Counted from the first letter of the stretch, positions 1 to 7,307 are shown. The stretch: DNA of 17,224 nucleotides from Clostridium sp. CAG:411 (GCA_000437275.1 FR899722.1:363-17586); one strand, 5' to 3'. Notes: generated by a model not told the origin, from the sequence alone. Translations and numbers: made by a program.

Positions 1-460
1 CACCATATTTTTTTACGGCTCCCCTGCCTGCATTATATGCTGCAAGGGCTAAAGAAACATCACCATTATAATATTCTAAATTTCCTGCCAGTTCCTTTGC
101 TCCACCCATAATATTCTGTTCTGGGTCATACAAATTAGTTACGCCCAATTCACGAGCAGTTTCAGGCATAAGCTGCATAATTCCAACTGCTCCAGCGGAA
201 GATACGCAGTTAGGATTGAAATCCGATTCGGCTTTTGCAACTGCTTTTAGTAATGAAACTGGAACCTGATAGGTATCAGCCGCTTGTTGAAAAATTTCTT
301 CTAATTCATCTGAACAGATAAGAGTATCGTTTTTACCATAATTTACGGTGTTCGATAAAGTTACCGCAAAAGAATCGTCATTGCTTTCAGAGACTGGCAG
401 CACTGGTGGTGCAGTACTCATCATCATAGTAGAAGAATAATTGTTAATACGTTCGATCAT
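1..460 (-). CDS. Lytic transglycosylase (SLT domain), partial at left edge
   Basis: This is a murein lytic transglycosylase, which cleaves the MurNAc-GlcNAc bond of peptidoglycan to give 1,6-anhydro ends. Reading leftward from the ATG at 460, 153 codons are open to the window edge, so the C-terminus is missing. The SLT fold covers about residues 52-153: AKAESDF with the likely catalytic Glu78, then GIMQLMP at 93-99, and the ALAAYNAG motif at about 138-145. The start is supported by a GGGGGAG ribosome site 8-9 bases upstream. The first 50 residues are polar, rich in Ser, Met and Asn, and show no signal peptide or lipobox. That is odd for a wall enzyme but is seen in short Firmicute SLT proteins. 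The gene diverges from the polyamine cluster and has its own promoter. The family call is firm; the biological role is not known from this sequence. Confidence 0.9.
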   Translation of the reverse strand, partial: MIERINNYSSTMMMSTAPPVLPVSESNDDSFAVTLSNTVNYGKNDTLICSDELEEIFQQAADTYQVPVSLLKAVAKAESDFNPNCVSSAGAVGIMQLMPETARELGVTNLYDPEQNIMGGAKELAGNLEYYNGDVSLALAAYNAGRGAVKKYG

Positions 461-533
461 TTATTGGCTCCCCCTTACATGAATTACATGATTCGAAGCA
501 TTCCTGTTCCTCAAATACAAAAATACACATATT

Positions 534-562
534 ATTATACTTGCTTTTTGCAAAAAAGACAA
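534..562 (-). promoter_or_regulatory. Sigma-A promoter for the lytic transglycosylase gene
   Basis: On the minus strand there is a TTGTCT -35 box (557-562), a 17-base spacer and a perfect TATAAT -10 box (534-539). Transcription would begin near 527, leaving a leader of about 65 bases before the ATG at 460. This is assigned from consensus match and position only. Confidence 0.6.
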
Positions 563-658
563 GAGAATATCATGTTTTTGACGAGCAGCTATTGAAAAAA
601 GAGAAAAAAAGGAAAATATCACGAAATGCGATTTTAGATAAGGGTAAAGCGCCTTCTT

Positions 659-701
659 TTGACAGATTTTACTTGTAAAATCATATACTGCATTATATAA
701 T
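659..701 (+). promoter_or_regulatory. Overlapping candidate promoters for the polyamine cluster
   Basis: Two candidate sigma-A promoters overlap. One has TTGTAA (673-678), a 17-base spacer and a perfect TATAAT (696-701). The other has a perfect TTGACA (659-664) but a poorer -10, TATACT (684-689), at a long 19-base spacing. The first is the better bet and would start transcription near 708, about 100 bases before speD. No other clear promoter is seen before nspC, so this likely drives speD through speB and the dehydrogenase gene. Confidence 0.6.
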
Positions 702-808
702 TGAACAGTAATTACCCCTATTTATAGGCGGTAGTATGTAGAAAATTGATCATGGATAATATTGTTTGATTGCATGAATAGAGTAGGCGGAAAGGGTGAG
801 AGATTGCG
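702..808 (+). promoter_or_regulatory. speD 5' leader with repeated TAGGCGG and a short palindrome
   Basis: This untranslated leader of about 100 bases precedes speD. It contains the small palindrome CCTATTTATAGG (718-729 by approximate count) and two copies of TAGGCGG (725-731 and 784-790). The second copy lies just before the speD ribosome site GGGTGAG (794-800). CCTA at about 717-720 could pair with either TAGG copy. I recognise no known riboswitch class in it. A regulatory role is a guess from the repeated motif and the leader length. Confidence 0.25.
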
Positions 809-1609
809 TTGGAAAATAAGCTTAAATTGTATGGTTTCAATAATCTTACGAAAACGTTGAGTTTTAATATTTATGATGTTTGCTATACAGAAAGTGAAAA
901 GGCAAGAAAAGATTATATTGATTATATAGATGAACAATATAACTCAGAGCGTCTAACAAAGATTTTATGCAAGGTGACAGAAATTATCGGGGCACATATT
1001 TTAAATATTTCCAAACAGGATTATGAACCGCAGGGAGCATCTGTCAATGTATTGATTGCAGAGGAAAAAATTTTGCAGGAACAGATTGATGACTCTTGTA
1101 ATAAAGGACAAATAATCTGGGAGAATGATTGTATACATGCACATTTAGATAAAAGTCATGTTACGGTACATACATTCCCAGAATTTCATCCTGAAAATTG
1201 TATTTCGACCTTTCGGGTGGATATTGATGTGGCAACCTGCGGGAAAGTATCGCCATTAAAGGCTTTGAATTATCTGATTGGAAGTTTTGATTCAGATATT
1301 ATTACAATTGATTATAAAGTACGTGGATTTACCAGAGATTTGAATGGAAACAAATGTTTTATGGATCATCGCATTGCATCAATTCAAGATTATATTGACG
1401 GTGCTACACTGCAACGCTATGATGCAATGGATGTAAACATTTATCAATCTAATTTATTTCATACAAAAATGTTAATACGGGATATTGACTTGGATAATTA
1501 CTTGTTTCACAAAAAGGCAGAGGAGTTGCCGATAGAAAAACAAAATAATATCAAGGATATTCTGCGAAAAGAAATGGTAGAAATATATAGTGGTATGAAT
1601 ATATATTAA
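809..1609 (+). CDS. speD: S-adenosylmethionine decarboxylase proenzyme, SpeD (enterobacterial type)
   Basis: SpeD is a pyruvoyl enzyme that decarboxylates S-adenosylmethionine to give the aminopropyl donor for spermidine synthase. At 266 residues it matches the long E. coli-type class (264 residues) rather than the short Bacillus/Thermotoga type of about 125. Family landmarks are clear: LKLYGFNNLTKTLSF near the N-terminus, QDYEPQGASV at 70-79, HLDKSHVTVHT at 112-122, CGKVSPLKALNYL at about 144-156, and IDYKVRGFTRD. By family knowledge the chain self-cleaves between Lys115 and Ser116, and Ser116 becomes the pyruvoyl group. The start is a TTG, supported by GGGTGAG 8 bases upstream and by alignment to the family N-terminus; no in-frame ATG fits. 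It is the first gene of the polyamine cluster, with 12 bases to speA. Confidence 0.96.
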   Translation: MENKLKLYGFNNLTKTLSFNIYDVCYTESEKARKDYIDYIDEQYNSERLTKILCKVTEIIGAHILNISKQDYEPQGASVNVLIAEEKILQEQIDDSCNKGQIIWENDCIHAHLDKSHVTVHTFPEFHPENCISTFRVDIDVATCGKVSPLKALNYLIGSFDSDIITIDYKVRGFTRDLNGNKCFMDHRIASIQDYIDGATLQRYDAMDVNIYQSNLFHTKMLIRDIDLDNYLFHKKAEELPIEKQNNIKDILRKEMVEIYSGMNIY

Positions 1610-1621
1610 AAGGAGAAGAAA

Positions 1622-3076
1622 ATGGAACAGTATTCTCAGGAAAGAACGCCACTGCATGAGGCACTGGAAAAACATCGCTTAGAGCGTATGGCACATTTTG
1701 ATGTTCCAGGACATAAAGGTGGACGCGGAAATAAAGAATTAAAATATTTTTTAGGAGAGCAGACATTAAAATTGGATGTAAACTCTATGAAACCATTGGA
1801 TAATCTGTGCCATCCTGTTTCAGTGATTAAAGAGGCGCAACAGCTTACAGCACAGGCATTCGGTGCAAAAGAAGCATTTTTTATTGTGAATGGAACAACT
1901 GCTGCAGTGCAGGCTATGATTATGTCTACCTGCAAATCGGGTGAAAAAGTAATCATGCCTCGAAATGTACATCGCAGTGCAATCAATGCACTGGTTGTAT
2001 GTGGAGCGGTTCCGGTTTATGTGAATCCGGGGATTAATAAACAACTGGGGATTCCCCTTGGTATGTCTGTTAAGGATGTAGAACAGGCAATTATAGAAAA
2101 TCCAGATGCGAAGGCGGTTATGGTAAATAATCCTACTTATTATGGAATTTGTTCTGATTTGCGAAAAATTGTTGAAATGGCACATGCACATGGTATACGT
2201 GTACTGGTGGATGAGGCACATGGAACACATTTTTATTTCGGAGAACATATGCCAGTTAGTGCGATGCAGGCGGGGGCAGATATGGCAGCAATCAGTATGC
2301 ATAAGACGGGCGGTTCTCTGACACAAAGTTCTTTGCTTTTATGCGGGGAAAATGTAAATACAGATTATGTAAGACAGGTCATTAACTTAACTCAGACGAC
2401 CAGTGGCTCGTATCTACTCATGTCATCTTTGGATATTGCAAGAAAAAATTTGAGTTTGCATGGAAAAGAAATGTTTCAAAAGACCGTAGATTTTGCAGAA
2501 TATGCCAGAGAAGAAATCAATAAATTAGGTGGATATTATGCTTTTGCACAGGAATTGGAAGATGGGGATACGGTGTATGCCTTTGATCCGACGAAGTTAT
2601 CTGTGCATACAAGAGATATTGGACTGGCGGGTATCGAAGTGTATGATTTATTACGGGATGATTATGGAATACAGATTGAGTTTGGTGATATAGGAAATAT
2701 ATTAGCCATTATTTCTTCTGGAGATCGAAATCTGGAAATAGAACGGTTGATTTCTGCACTTTCTGAAATCAAGCGTCTGCATAGTAAGGACGTAACTGGT
2801 ATGTTTGACCACGAGTACATTAATCCTAAAGTTGTCATGCCACCACAGACAGCCTTTTATGCAGAAAAAAGAATGTTGCCGATTATGGAAAGTGCTGGCG
2901 AAGTCTGTGCAGAATTTGTTATGTGTTACCCACCGGGTATCCCGATTTTGGCGCCTGGAGAACTGATAACAGAAGAAATATTAAAATATACAGATTATGC
3001 AAAGAAAAAGGGATGTTTTATGACGGGAACACAAGATATGTCTATCGAACATATACAGGTAGTTGAACAGGGTTAA
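1622..3076 (+). CDS. speA: Arginine decarboxylase, PLP fold-type I (SpeA-like)
   Basis: This is a cytoplasmic PLP-dependent decarboxylase of the Orn/Lys/Arg decarboxylase major family, closest in length (484 residues) and layout to Bacillus SpeA (about 490). It lacks the N-terminal wing domain of the larger E. coli enzymes. Visible motifs are HFDVPGHKGG at 25-34, FFIVNGTTAAVQAM at 86-99, the cofactor-stacking region VLVDEAHGTHF at 194-204, and SMHKTGGSLTQSS at 225-237 with Lys228 as the PLP Schiff-base lysine. Arginine is preferred over lysine or ornithine as substrate because an agmatinase gene lies two genes downstream; sequence alone cannot settle it. The ribosome site AAAGGAG lies at 1609-1614, overlapping the speD stop codon region, so the two genes are tightly linked and probably co-transcribed. 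Confidence 0.92.
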   Translation: MEQYSQERTPLHEALEKHRLERMAHFDVPGHKGGRGNKELKYFLGEQTLKLDVNSMKPLDNLCHPVSVIKEAQQLTAQAFGAKEAFFIVNGTTAAVQAMIMSTCKSGEKVIMPRNVHRSAINALVVCGAVPVYVNPGINKQLGIPLGMSVKDVEQAIIENPDAKAVMVNNPTYYGICSDLRKIVEMAHAHGIRVLVDEAHGTHFYFGEHMPVSAMQAGADMAAISMHKTGGSLTQSSLLLCGENVNTDYVRQVINLTQTTSGSYLLMSSLDIARKNLSLHGKEMFQKTVDFAEYAREEINKLGGYYAFAQELEDGDTVYAFDPTKLSVHTRDIGLAGIEVYDLLRDDYGIQIEFGDIGNILAIISSGDRNLEIERLISALSEIKRLHSKDVTGMFDHEYINPKVVMPPQTAFYAEKRMLPIMESAGEVCAEFVMCYPPGIPILAPGELITEEILKYTDYAKKKGCFMTGTQDMSIEHIQVVEQG

Positions 3077-3081
3077 AATAG

Positions 3082-3117
3082 AGAGGAGTGCCATGTTTTA
3101 CCCGAACATGAAAAAAG
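3082..3117 (+). promoter_or_regulatory. speE initiation region: distant Shine-Dalgarno bridged by a hairpin
   Basis: A strong ribosome site AGAGGAG (3082-3088) lies 29 bases before the speE ATG at 3118, and nothing SD-like lies closer. Between them CATGTT (3092-3097) and AACATG (3105-3110) form a perfect 6-bp stem with a 7-base loop. If folded, about 10 unpaired bases separate the SD from the ATG. The SD is also well placed for an ATG at 3093 in another frame, which opens a 27-codon reading frame (3093-3176) overlapping the start of speE. A TGA at 3109-3111 in the speE frame rules out an upstream extension. Confidence 0.5.
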
Positions 3118-3966
3118 ATGGAATTATGGTTTTCAGAGCCGCATACAAAAAATGTAAAATTGAGCATAAAAATTGAACGTCAGGTTTATAGTGAGCAGAG
3201 CAAATATCAGAGAATTGATATTTTTGATACGGTTGAATTTGGACGTATATTAGTATTAGATGGCTTTTTGATGCTGACAGAAAAAGATGAATTTATCTAT
3301 CATGAGATGATTACACATGTTCCTATGTGTGTAAACCCTAATATAAAAAATGTGTTAGTTATTGGCGCAGGGGATGGTGGAACTATTCGGGAATTAACCA
3401 GATATTCTACTATAGAAAAAATAGATATGGTAGAAATTGACGAAATGGTTGTCTCGGCATGTAAAAGCTATCTGCAACAGACAGCAGGAAGTTTGGATGA
3501 TCCTCGGGTACAGATTACTTATACAGATGGATTAAAGTTTGTTCGTACACAGCATGATAAATATGATCTGATTATTGTGGATTCTACAGATCCTTTTGGA
3601 CCTGGGGAAGGGTTGTTTACAAGAGAATTTTATGGAAATTGTTTTAAGGCACTAAAAGAGGATGGAATATTGATAAATCAGCACGAAAGTCCATTTTATA
3701 GTGATGATGCGAAATCTATGCAGCGTGCACACAAAAATATTTCGGCATCGTTTCCTATATCAACCGTGTATCAATTTCATTTGCCAACTTATCCATCGGG
3801 ACATTGGTTTTTCGGTTTTGCTTCTAAAAAGTATAAACCATTGACAGATATGCACCCAAAAGAGTGGGAGGCATTTCAGATACCTACCAGATATTACAAT
3901 ACAGATTTACACAAAGGTGCATTTTATATTCCAAATTATGTAAAGGAGCTATTGGAACATGCATAA
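3118..3966 (+). CDS. speE: Spermidine synthase (aminopropyltransferase) SpeE
   Basis: SpeE transfers the aminopropyl group of decarboxylated S-adenosylmethionine to putrescine, giving spermidine and methylthioadenosine. Length (282 residues) and organisation match bacterial SpeE: a small N-terminal beta domain opening with MELWF, then a Rossmann methyltransferase-like domain. Key motifs are EKDEFIYHEMITHVP at 55-69, GAGDGG at 83-88 (nucleotide loop), VEID at 105-108 (ribose-binding acid), DSTDP at 155-159 with the likely catalytic Asp155, and PTYPSGHW near the C-terminal third. The start at 3118 aligns with Bacillus SpeE but has no ribosome site next to it; see the initiation region at 3082-3117. 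The gene's last 8 bases overlap speB, implying translational coupling. The acceptor (putrescine, agmatine or spermidine) cannot be read from the sequence. Confidence 0.94.
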   Translation: MELWFSEPHTKNVKLSIKIERQVYSEQSKYQRIDIFDTVEFGRILVLDGFLMLTEKDEFIYHEMITHVPMCVNPNIKNVLVIGAGDGGTIRELTRYSTIEKIDMVEIDEMVVSACKSYLQQTAGSLDDPRVQITYTDGLKFVRTQHDKYDLIIVDSTDPFGPGEGLFTREFYGNCFKALKEDGILINQHESPFYSDDAKSMQRAHKNISASFPISTVYQFHLPTYPSGHWFFGFASKKYKPLTDMHPKEWEAFQIPTRYYNTDLHKGAFYIPNYVKELLEHA

Positions 3967-4804
3967 AAATATAATGACTTTTATAGGGTGTGACAATACT
4001 TATGAGGAAAGTGATTTTGTATTGTTTGGAGCACCTTTTGACAGTACAACCTCTTACCGCCCAGGCACAAGATTTGCCAGTGCAGCAATCCGAAATGAGA
4101 GTTATGGGATAGAAACATATAGCCCTTATCAGGATAAGGACTTGGAAGATATTGCTGTTTTTGATGGCGGTGATTTAGAATTGCCTTTTGGCGCGCCAGA
4201 TAGAGCCTTGGATGCGATTGGTCAATTTACGGAAAAGATCATAAAAGATGATAAAATACCATTTATGATAGGTGGGGAGCATCTGGTTACATTAGGGGCT
4301 GTTGAGGCTGTTTGCAAAAAATATCCTGATTTGCACATAATACATTTTGATGCACACACAGATTTGAGAGATGAATATCTTGGGGTAGAAAAATCACATG
4401 CAACAGTGATTCGGCGTTGTCATGATCTGCTTGGAGATGGACGAATCTTTCAATTTGGAATTAGAAGTGGTGAACGGGCAGAATTTATCTGGGCAAAGGA
4501 GCATACTTACCTAAATAAATTTAACTTTGATACACTGGAAGAAATTGTAGAAAAATTGGCAGGAAAACCTGTTTATTTTACATTAGATTTAGATGTTTTA
4601 GATCCATCCCAATTTCCTGGGACAGGAACACCAGAAGCTGGTGGCGTAACTTTTTTACAACTTATGGATGCTATAAAGTTAGTGTCTAAGTTAAATATTG
4701 TGGGACTAGATATGAATGAGCTTTCACCTCCATATGATACATCTGGAGCATCAACTGCGATGGCATGTAAACTGGTGAGAGAAATATTACTTTATTTTAG
4801 TTAA
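3959..4804 (+). CDS. speB: Agmatinase (ureohydrolase family) SpeB
   Basis: SpeB hydrolyses agmatine to putrescine and urea, using a binuclear manganese centre. The 281-residue chain covers the whole ureohydrolase fold. The metal ligands typical of arginase/agmatinase are present: His108 in GGEH (106-108 region), Asp131, His133 and Asp135 in FDAHTD, and Asp210 and Asp212 in TLDLDVLDP (208-216). The substrate-loop residues around SHATV (146-150) and GTGTPEAGG (221-229) also fit. It overlaps the end of speE by 8 bases. Pairing with SpeA completes arginine to putrescine. The order speE then speB resembles the Bacillus speE-speB pair. An activity on N1-aminopropylagmatine, as in Thermus and some archaea, is a possible alternative but there is no direct sign of it. 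Confidence 0.94.
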   Translation: MHKNIMTFIGCDNTYEESDFVLFGAPFDSTTSYRPGTRFASAAIRNESYGIETYSPYQDKDLEDIAVFDGGDLELPFGAPDRALDAIGQFTEKIIKDDKIPFMIGGEHLVTLGAVEAVCKKYPDLHIIHFDAHTDLRDEYLGVEKSHATVIRRCHDLLGDGRIFQFGIRSGERAEFIWAKEHTYLNKFNFDTLEEIVEKLAGKPVYFTLDLDVLDPSQFPGTGTPEAGGVTFLQLMDAIKLVSKLNIVGLDMNELSPPYDTSGASTAMACKLVREILLYFS

Positions 4805-4823
4805 AGAATAGGAGGATAAATAA

Positions 4824-6023
4824 ATGGGAAAAGCACTTATTATTGGAGCTGGTGGAGTTGCCAGTGTTGCTGTTCACAAATGTTGTCAAAATTCTGAGGT
4901 ATTTGAAGAAATTTGTATTGCAAGTAGAACAAAGGCAAAGTGTGATGCATTAAAGGAAAAATTGGACGGTGGAAAGACTAAGATTACAACTGCACAGGTT
5001 GATGCAGATAACGTAAGTGAATTGGTTGCTTTGATAAACAAAGAAAAACCGGATGTTGTATTAAATCTGGCTTTGCCATATCAGGATTTGACAATTATGG
5101 ATGCCTGTCTGGAAACAAAGACAAACTATGTTGATACTGCAAATTATGAGCCACTTGATACTGCTAAGTTTGAATATAAATGGCAGTGGGCATATCGTGA
5201 AAAATTTGAAAAGGCTGGTATTACTGCCTTGTTAGGGAGTGGATTTGATCCAGGAGTAACTGGTGTATTTTCTGCATACGCATTGAAGCACGAATTTGAT
5301 GAGATTAATTATATTGATATTTTAGATTGTAATGCTGGGGATCATGGTTATCCATTTGCCACCAACTTTAATCCTGAAATTAATATTCGTGAGGTAAGCG
5401 CAAATGGAAGTTACTGGGAAGATGGCCATTGGGTAGAAACAAAACCGATGGAAATAAAACGTGTATATAATTTTCCAGAAGTTGGAGAGAAAGACATGTA
5501 TCTGTTGCATCATGAAGAATTAGAATCATTAGGAATAAATATACCTGGTATTAAAAGAATCCGTTTCTTTATGACGTTTGGACAGAGTTATTTGACACAT
5601 TTAAAATGTCTTGAGAATGTGGGAATGACATCAATTGAACCAATTGAATTTGAAGGAAAACAGATTGTGCCATTACAATTTTTAAAAGCAGTATTACCAG
5701 ATCCTGCAAGCCTGGGTCCAAGAACAGTTGGAAAGACTAATATTGGTTGTATTTTTCAGGGAAAGAAAGATGGAAAAGATAAGACATATTACTTGTATAA
5801 TGTATGCGACCATCAGGAATGTTATAAAGAAGTTGGTTCACAGGCCGTATCTTATACAACAGGAGTTCCTGCTATGATTGGTGCGATGATGTTAATGACA
5901 GGAAAATGGAATAAACCGGGTGTATACAATATTGAAGAGTTTGATCCAGATCCATTTATGGATGCATTAAATAAATTTGGACTTCCATGGAAAGAAAGTT
6001 ATACACCAGATTTGGTTGAGTAG
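4824..6023 (+). CDS. Carboxy(nor)spermidine dehydrogenase/synthase, saccharopine dehydrogenase family
   Basis: This enzyme of the saccharopine dehydrogenase-like family (399 residues) is expected to condense putrescine with L-aspartate beta-semialdehyde and reduce the imine with NAD(P)H, giving carboxyspermidine. An N-terminal Rossmann motif LIIGAGGVASVAVHKC spans about residues 5-20, followed by ASRTKAK near 33-39, where the Arg suggests NADPH. LLGSGFDPGVTGVF at about 137-150 and SYTTGVPAM near 343-351 are typical of the family. Specificity comes from context: it lies between speB and a carboxynorspermidine decarboxylase gene. A true lysine-pathway saccharopine dehydrogenase is unlikely in a bacterium with these neighbours. 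The ribosome site TAGGAGG lies 8-9 bases before the ATG. The gene is followed by a terminator-like hairpin before nspC. Confidence 0.9.
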   Translation: MGKALIIGAGGVASVAVHKCCQNSEVFEEICIASRTKAKCDALKEKLDGGKTKITTAQVDADNVSELVALINKEKPDVVLNLALPYQDLTIMDACLETKTNYVDTANYEPLDTAKFEYKWQWAYREKFEKAGITALLGSGFDPGVTGVFSAYALKHEFDEINYIDILDCNAGDHGYPFATNFNPEINIREVSANGSYWEDGHWVETKPMEIKRVYNFPEVGEKDMYLLHHEELESLGINIPGIKRIRFFMTFGQSYLTHLKCLENVGMTSIEPIEFEGKQIVPLQFLKAVLPDPASLGPRTVGKTNIGCIFQGKKDGKDKTYYLYNVCDHQECYKEVGSQAVSYTTGVPAMIGAMMLMTGKWNKPGVYNIEEFDPDPFMDALNKFGLPWKESYTPDLVE

Positions 6024-6050
6024 TCAAAGTTGTTTTAAGGGAATGTTTAA

Positions 6051-6085
6051 AAGGTGTTGCAGTTGATTTTTGCAACGCCTTTTTT
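6051..6085 (+). terminator. Terminator-like hairpin between the dehydrogenase gene and nspC
   Basis: AAGGTGTTGCA (6051-6061) pairs with TGCAACGCCTT (6071-6081) to form an 11-bp stem with one G-U pair and a 9-base loop, followed directly by a run of T residues to 6085. This is a good rho-independent terminator. The nspC ribosome site (GAAAGG, 6086-6091) begins right after it, so readthrough or attenuation would set nspC expression. Confidence 0.8.
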
Positions 6086-6099
6086 GAAAGGATGTTAAA

Positions 6100-7266
6100 A
6101 TGTACGATACGAGTTTATTTGTTGATAAAGTGGAAACTCCTGCTTATGTAGTAGACGAAGCATGTTTGCTTGCAAATTTACAAATACTAGATGGAGTTAG
6201 AAAAAGGACTGGTGCTAAGATTTTGTTAGCGCAAAAAGCATTTTCTATGTATAGTCTTTACCCGTTGATTGGAGAATATTTGGACGGAACAACTGCCAGT
6301 GGACTTTATGAAGCAAAGCTTGGAAAAGAGTATATGGGAAATCGGGAGGTGCATGTGTACGCACCTGCATTTAAAGTAAAAGATATGCAGCAGTTACTTG
6401 CGATAAGCGACCATATTGTGTTTAATTCTCCAAAACAGTGGGAGAAGTGGAGAGATCAAATAAAGCAGTCGAAAAGAAAAATTTCGTATGGCATAAGGAT
6501 TAATCCAGAATATGCAGAGGTAGAGACGGATTTGTATAATCCTTGTATTCCAGGTTCGAGACTAGGAACGACGCTTGCAAACTTACAACATATGGATTTG
6601 TCTGGAATTTCGGGTTTACATTTTCATACGATGTGTGAGCAGGATGCGGATGTATTATGGAGAACCGTTCAAATTGTGGATGAAAAATTTGGGGATATTT
6701 TAAAACAGATGCAGTGGATTAATTTTGGCGGAGGACATCACATTACCAAAAAAGGCTACAAAATGGAACTGTTGGAAAAAAGCATTGCATTATTTAAGGA
6801 TAAATATGGCTTACAAGTGTATTTAGAGCCAGGGGAGGCAGTTGCATTAAATGCAGGTTTTTTAGTGTCTGAAATTTTGGAGATTGTTGAAAATCAAAAG
6901 AAAATTGCTATTTTGGATACCTCTGCTGCCTGTCATATGCCAGATGTGCTGGAAATGCCATATTACCCGGATATTTTGCAGGAAAATATACTTTGCCAAC
7001 CAGCGAAAGATAAGAATACCTCCAATTGCTATCGTTTAGGAGGACCAACTTGTCTGGCAGGAGATGTGATTGGAGATTACAGTTTTGCAAAACCTCTTCA
7101 AGAAGGAGAGCGTATTGTGTTTTGTGATATGGCAATCTATACGATGGTGAAAAATAATACATTTAACGGAATGCCATTGCCTGCAATTTACTTGCTGAAA
7201 AAGGATGGAACGTTGAAATTAATACGAAGTTTTACATATGATGATTTTAAAAATAGATTATCATAA
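6100..7266 (+). CDS. nspC: Carboxynorspermidine/carboxyspermidine decarboxylase NspC
   Basis: NspC is a PLP-dependent fold-type III (alanine racemase-like barrel) decarboxylase that turns carboxyspermidine, or carboxynorspermidine, into spermidine or norspermidine. At 388 residues it has the usual length. Lys46 in LLAQKAFSMY is the expected PLP lysine. HFHTMCE at 174-180, INFGGGHH at 207-214 and EPGEA at 243-247 line the cofactor site. GGPTCLAGD at 314-322, with Cys318 and Asp322, corresponds to the dimer-interface active-site loop of this decarboxylase class. The ATG follows GAAAGG at a spacing of 8 bases. It lies 76 bases after the dehydrogenase gene that makes its substrate, with a terminator-like hairpin between. 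Substrate choice (carboxyspermidine against carboxynorspermidine) is open; with putrescine made upstream, carboxyspermidine is favoured. Confidence 0.93.
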   Translation: MYDTSLFVDKVETPAYVVDEACLLANLQILDGVRKRTGAKILLAQKAFSMYSLYPLIGEYLDGTTASGLYEAKLGKEYMGNREVHVYAPAFKVKDMQQLLAISDHIVFNSPKQWEKWRDQIKQSKRKISYGIRINPEYAEVETDLYNPCIPGSRLGTTLANLQHMDLSGISGLHFHTMCEQDADVLWRTVQIVDEKFGDILKQMQWINFGGGHHITKKGYKMELLEKSIALFKDKYGLQVYLEPGEAVALNAGFLVSEILEIVENQKKIAILDTSAACHMPDVLEMPYYPDILQENILCQPAKDKNTSNCYRLGGPTCLAGDVIGDYSFAKPLQEGERIVFCDMAIYTMVKNNTFNGMPLPAIYLLKKDGTLKLIRSFTYDDFKNRLS

Positions 7267-7278
7267 GGAAGAAAACTC

Positions 7279-7307
7279 TTTTCATTTATTGTGAAATTGG
7301 TTATAAT
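7279..7307 (+). promoter_or_regulatory. Candidate sigma-A promoter for hisB-hisIE
   Basis: A weak -35 box TTTTCA (7279-7284), a 17-base spacer and a perfect TATAAT (7302-7307) lie between nspC and hisB. Transcription would start near 7314. No terminator is visible after nspC, so readthrough from the polyamine genes is also possible. Confidence 0.5.

Noticed and set aside
1820..2326. A 168-codon open frame on the minus strand inside speA
   Set aside because: It is opposite a strongly conserved enzyme gene, has Cys- and His-rich composition typical of a shadow frame, and shows no ribosome site.
4824..6023. Lysine-pathway saccharopine dehydrogenase
   Set aside because: The fold is right but the gene sits between speB and nspC, which points to carboxyspermidine synthesis.
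7267..7300. Terminator after nspC
   Set aside because: Only a 5-bp AT-rich TTTCA/TGAAA stem is present, with no T tail.
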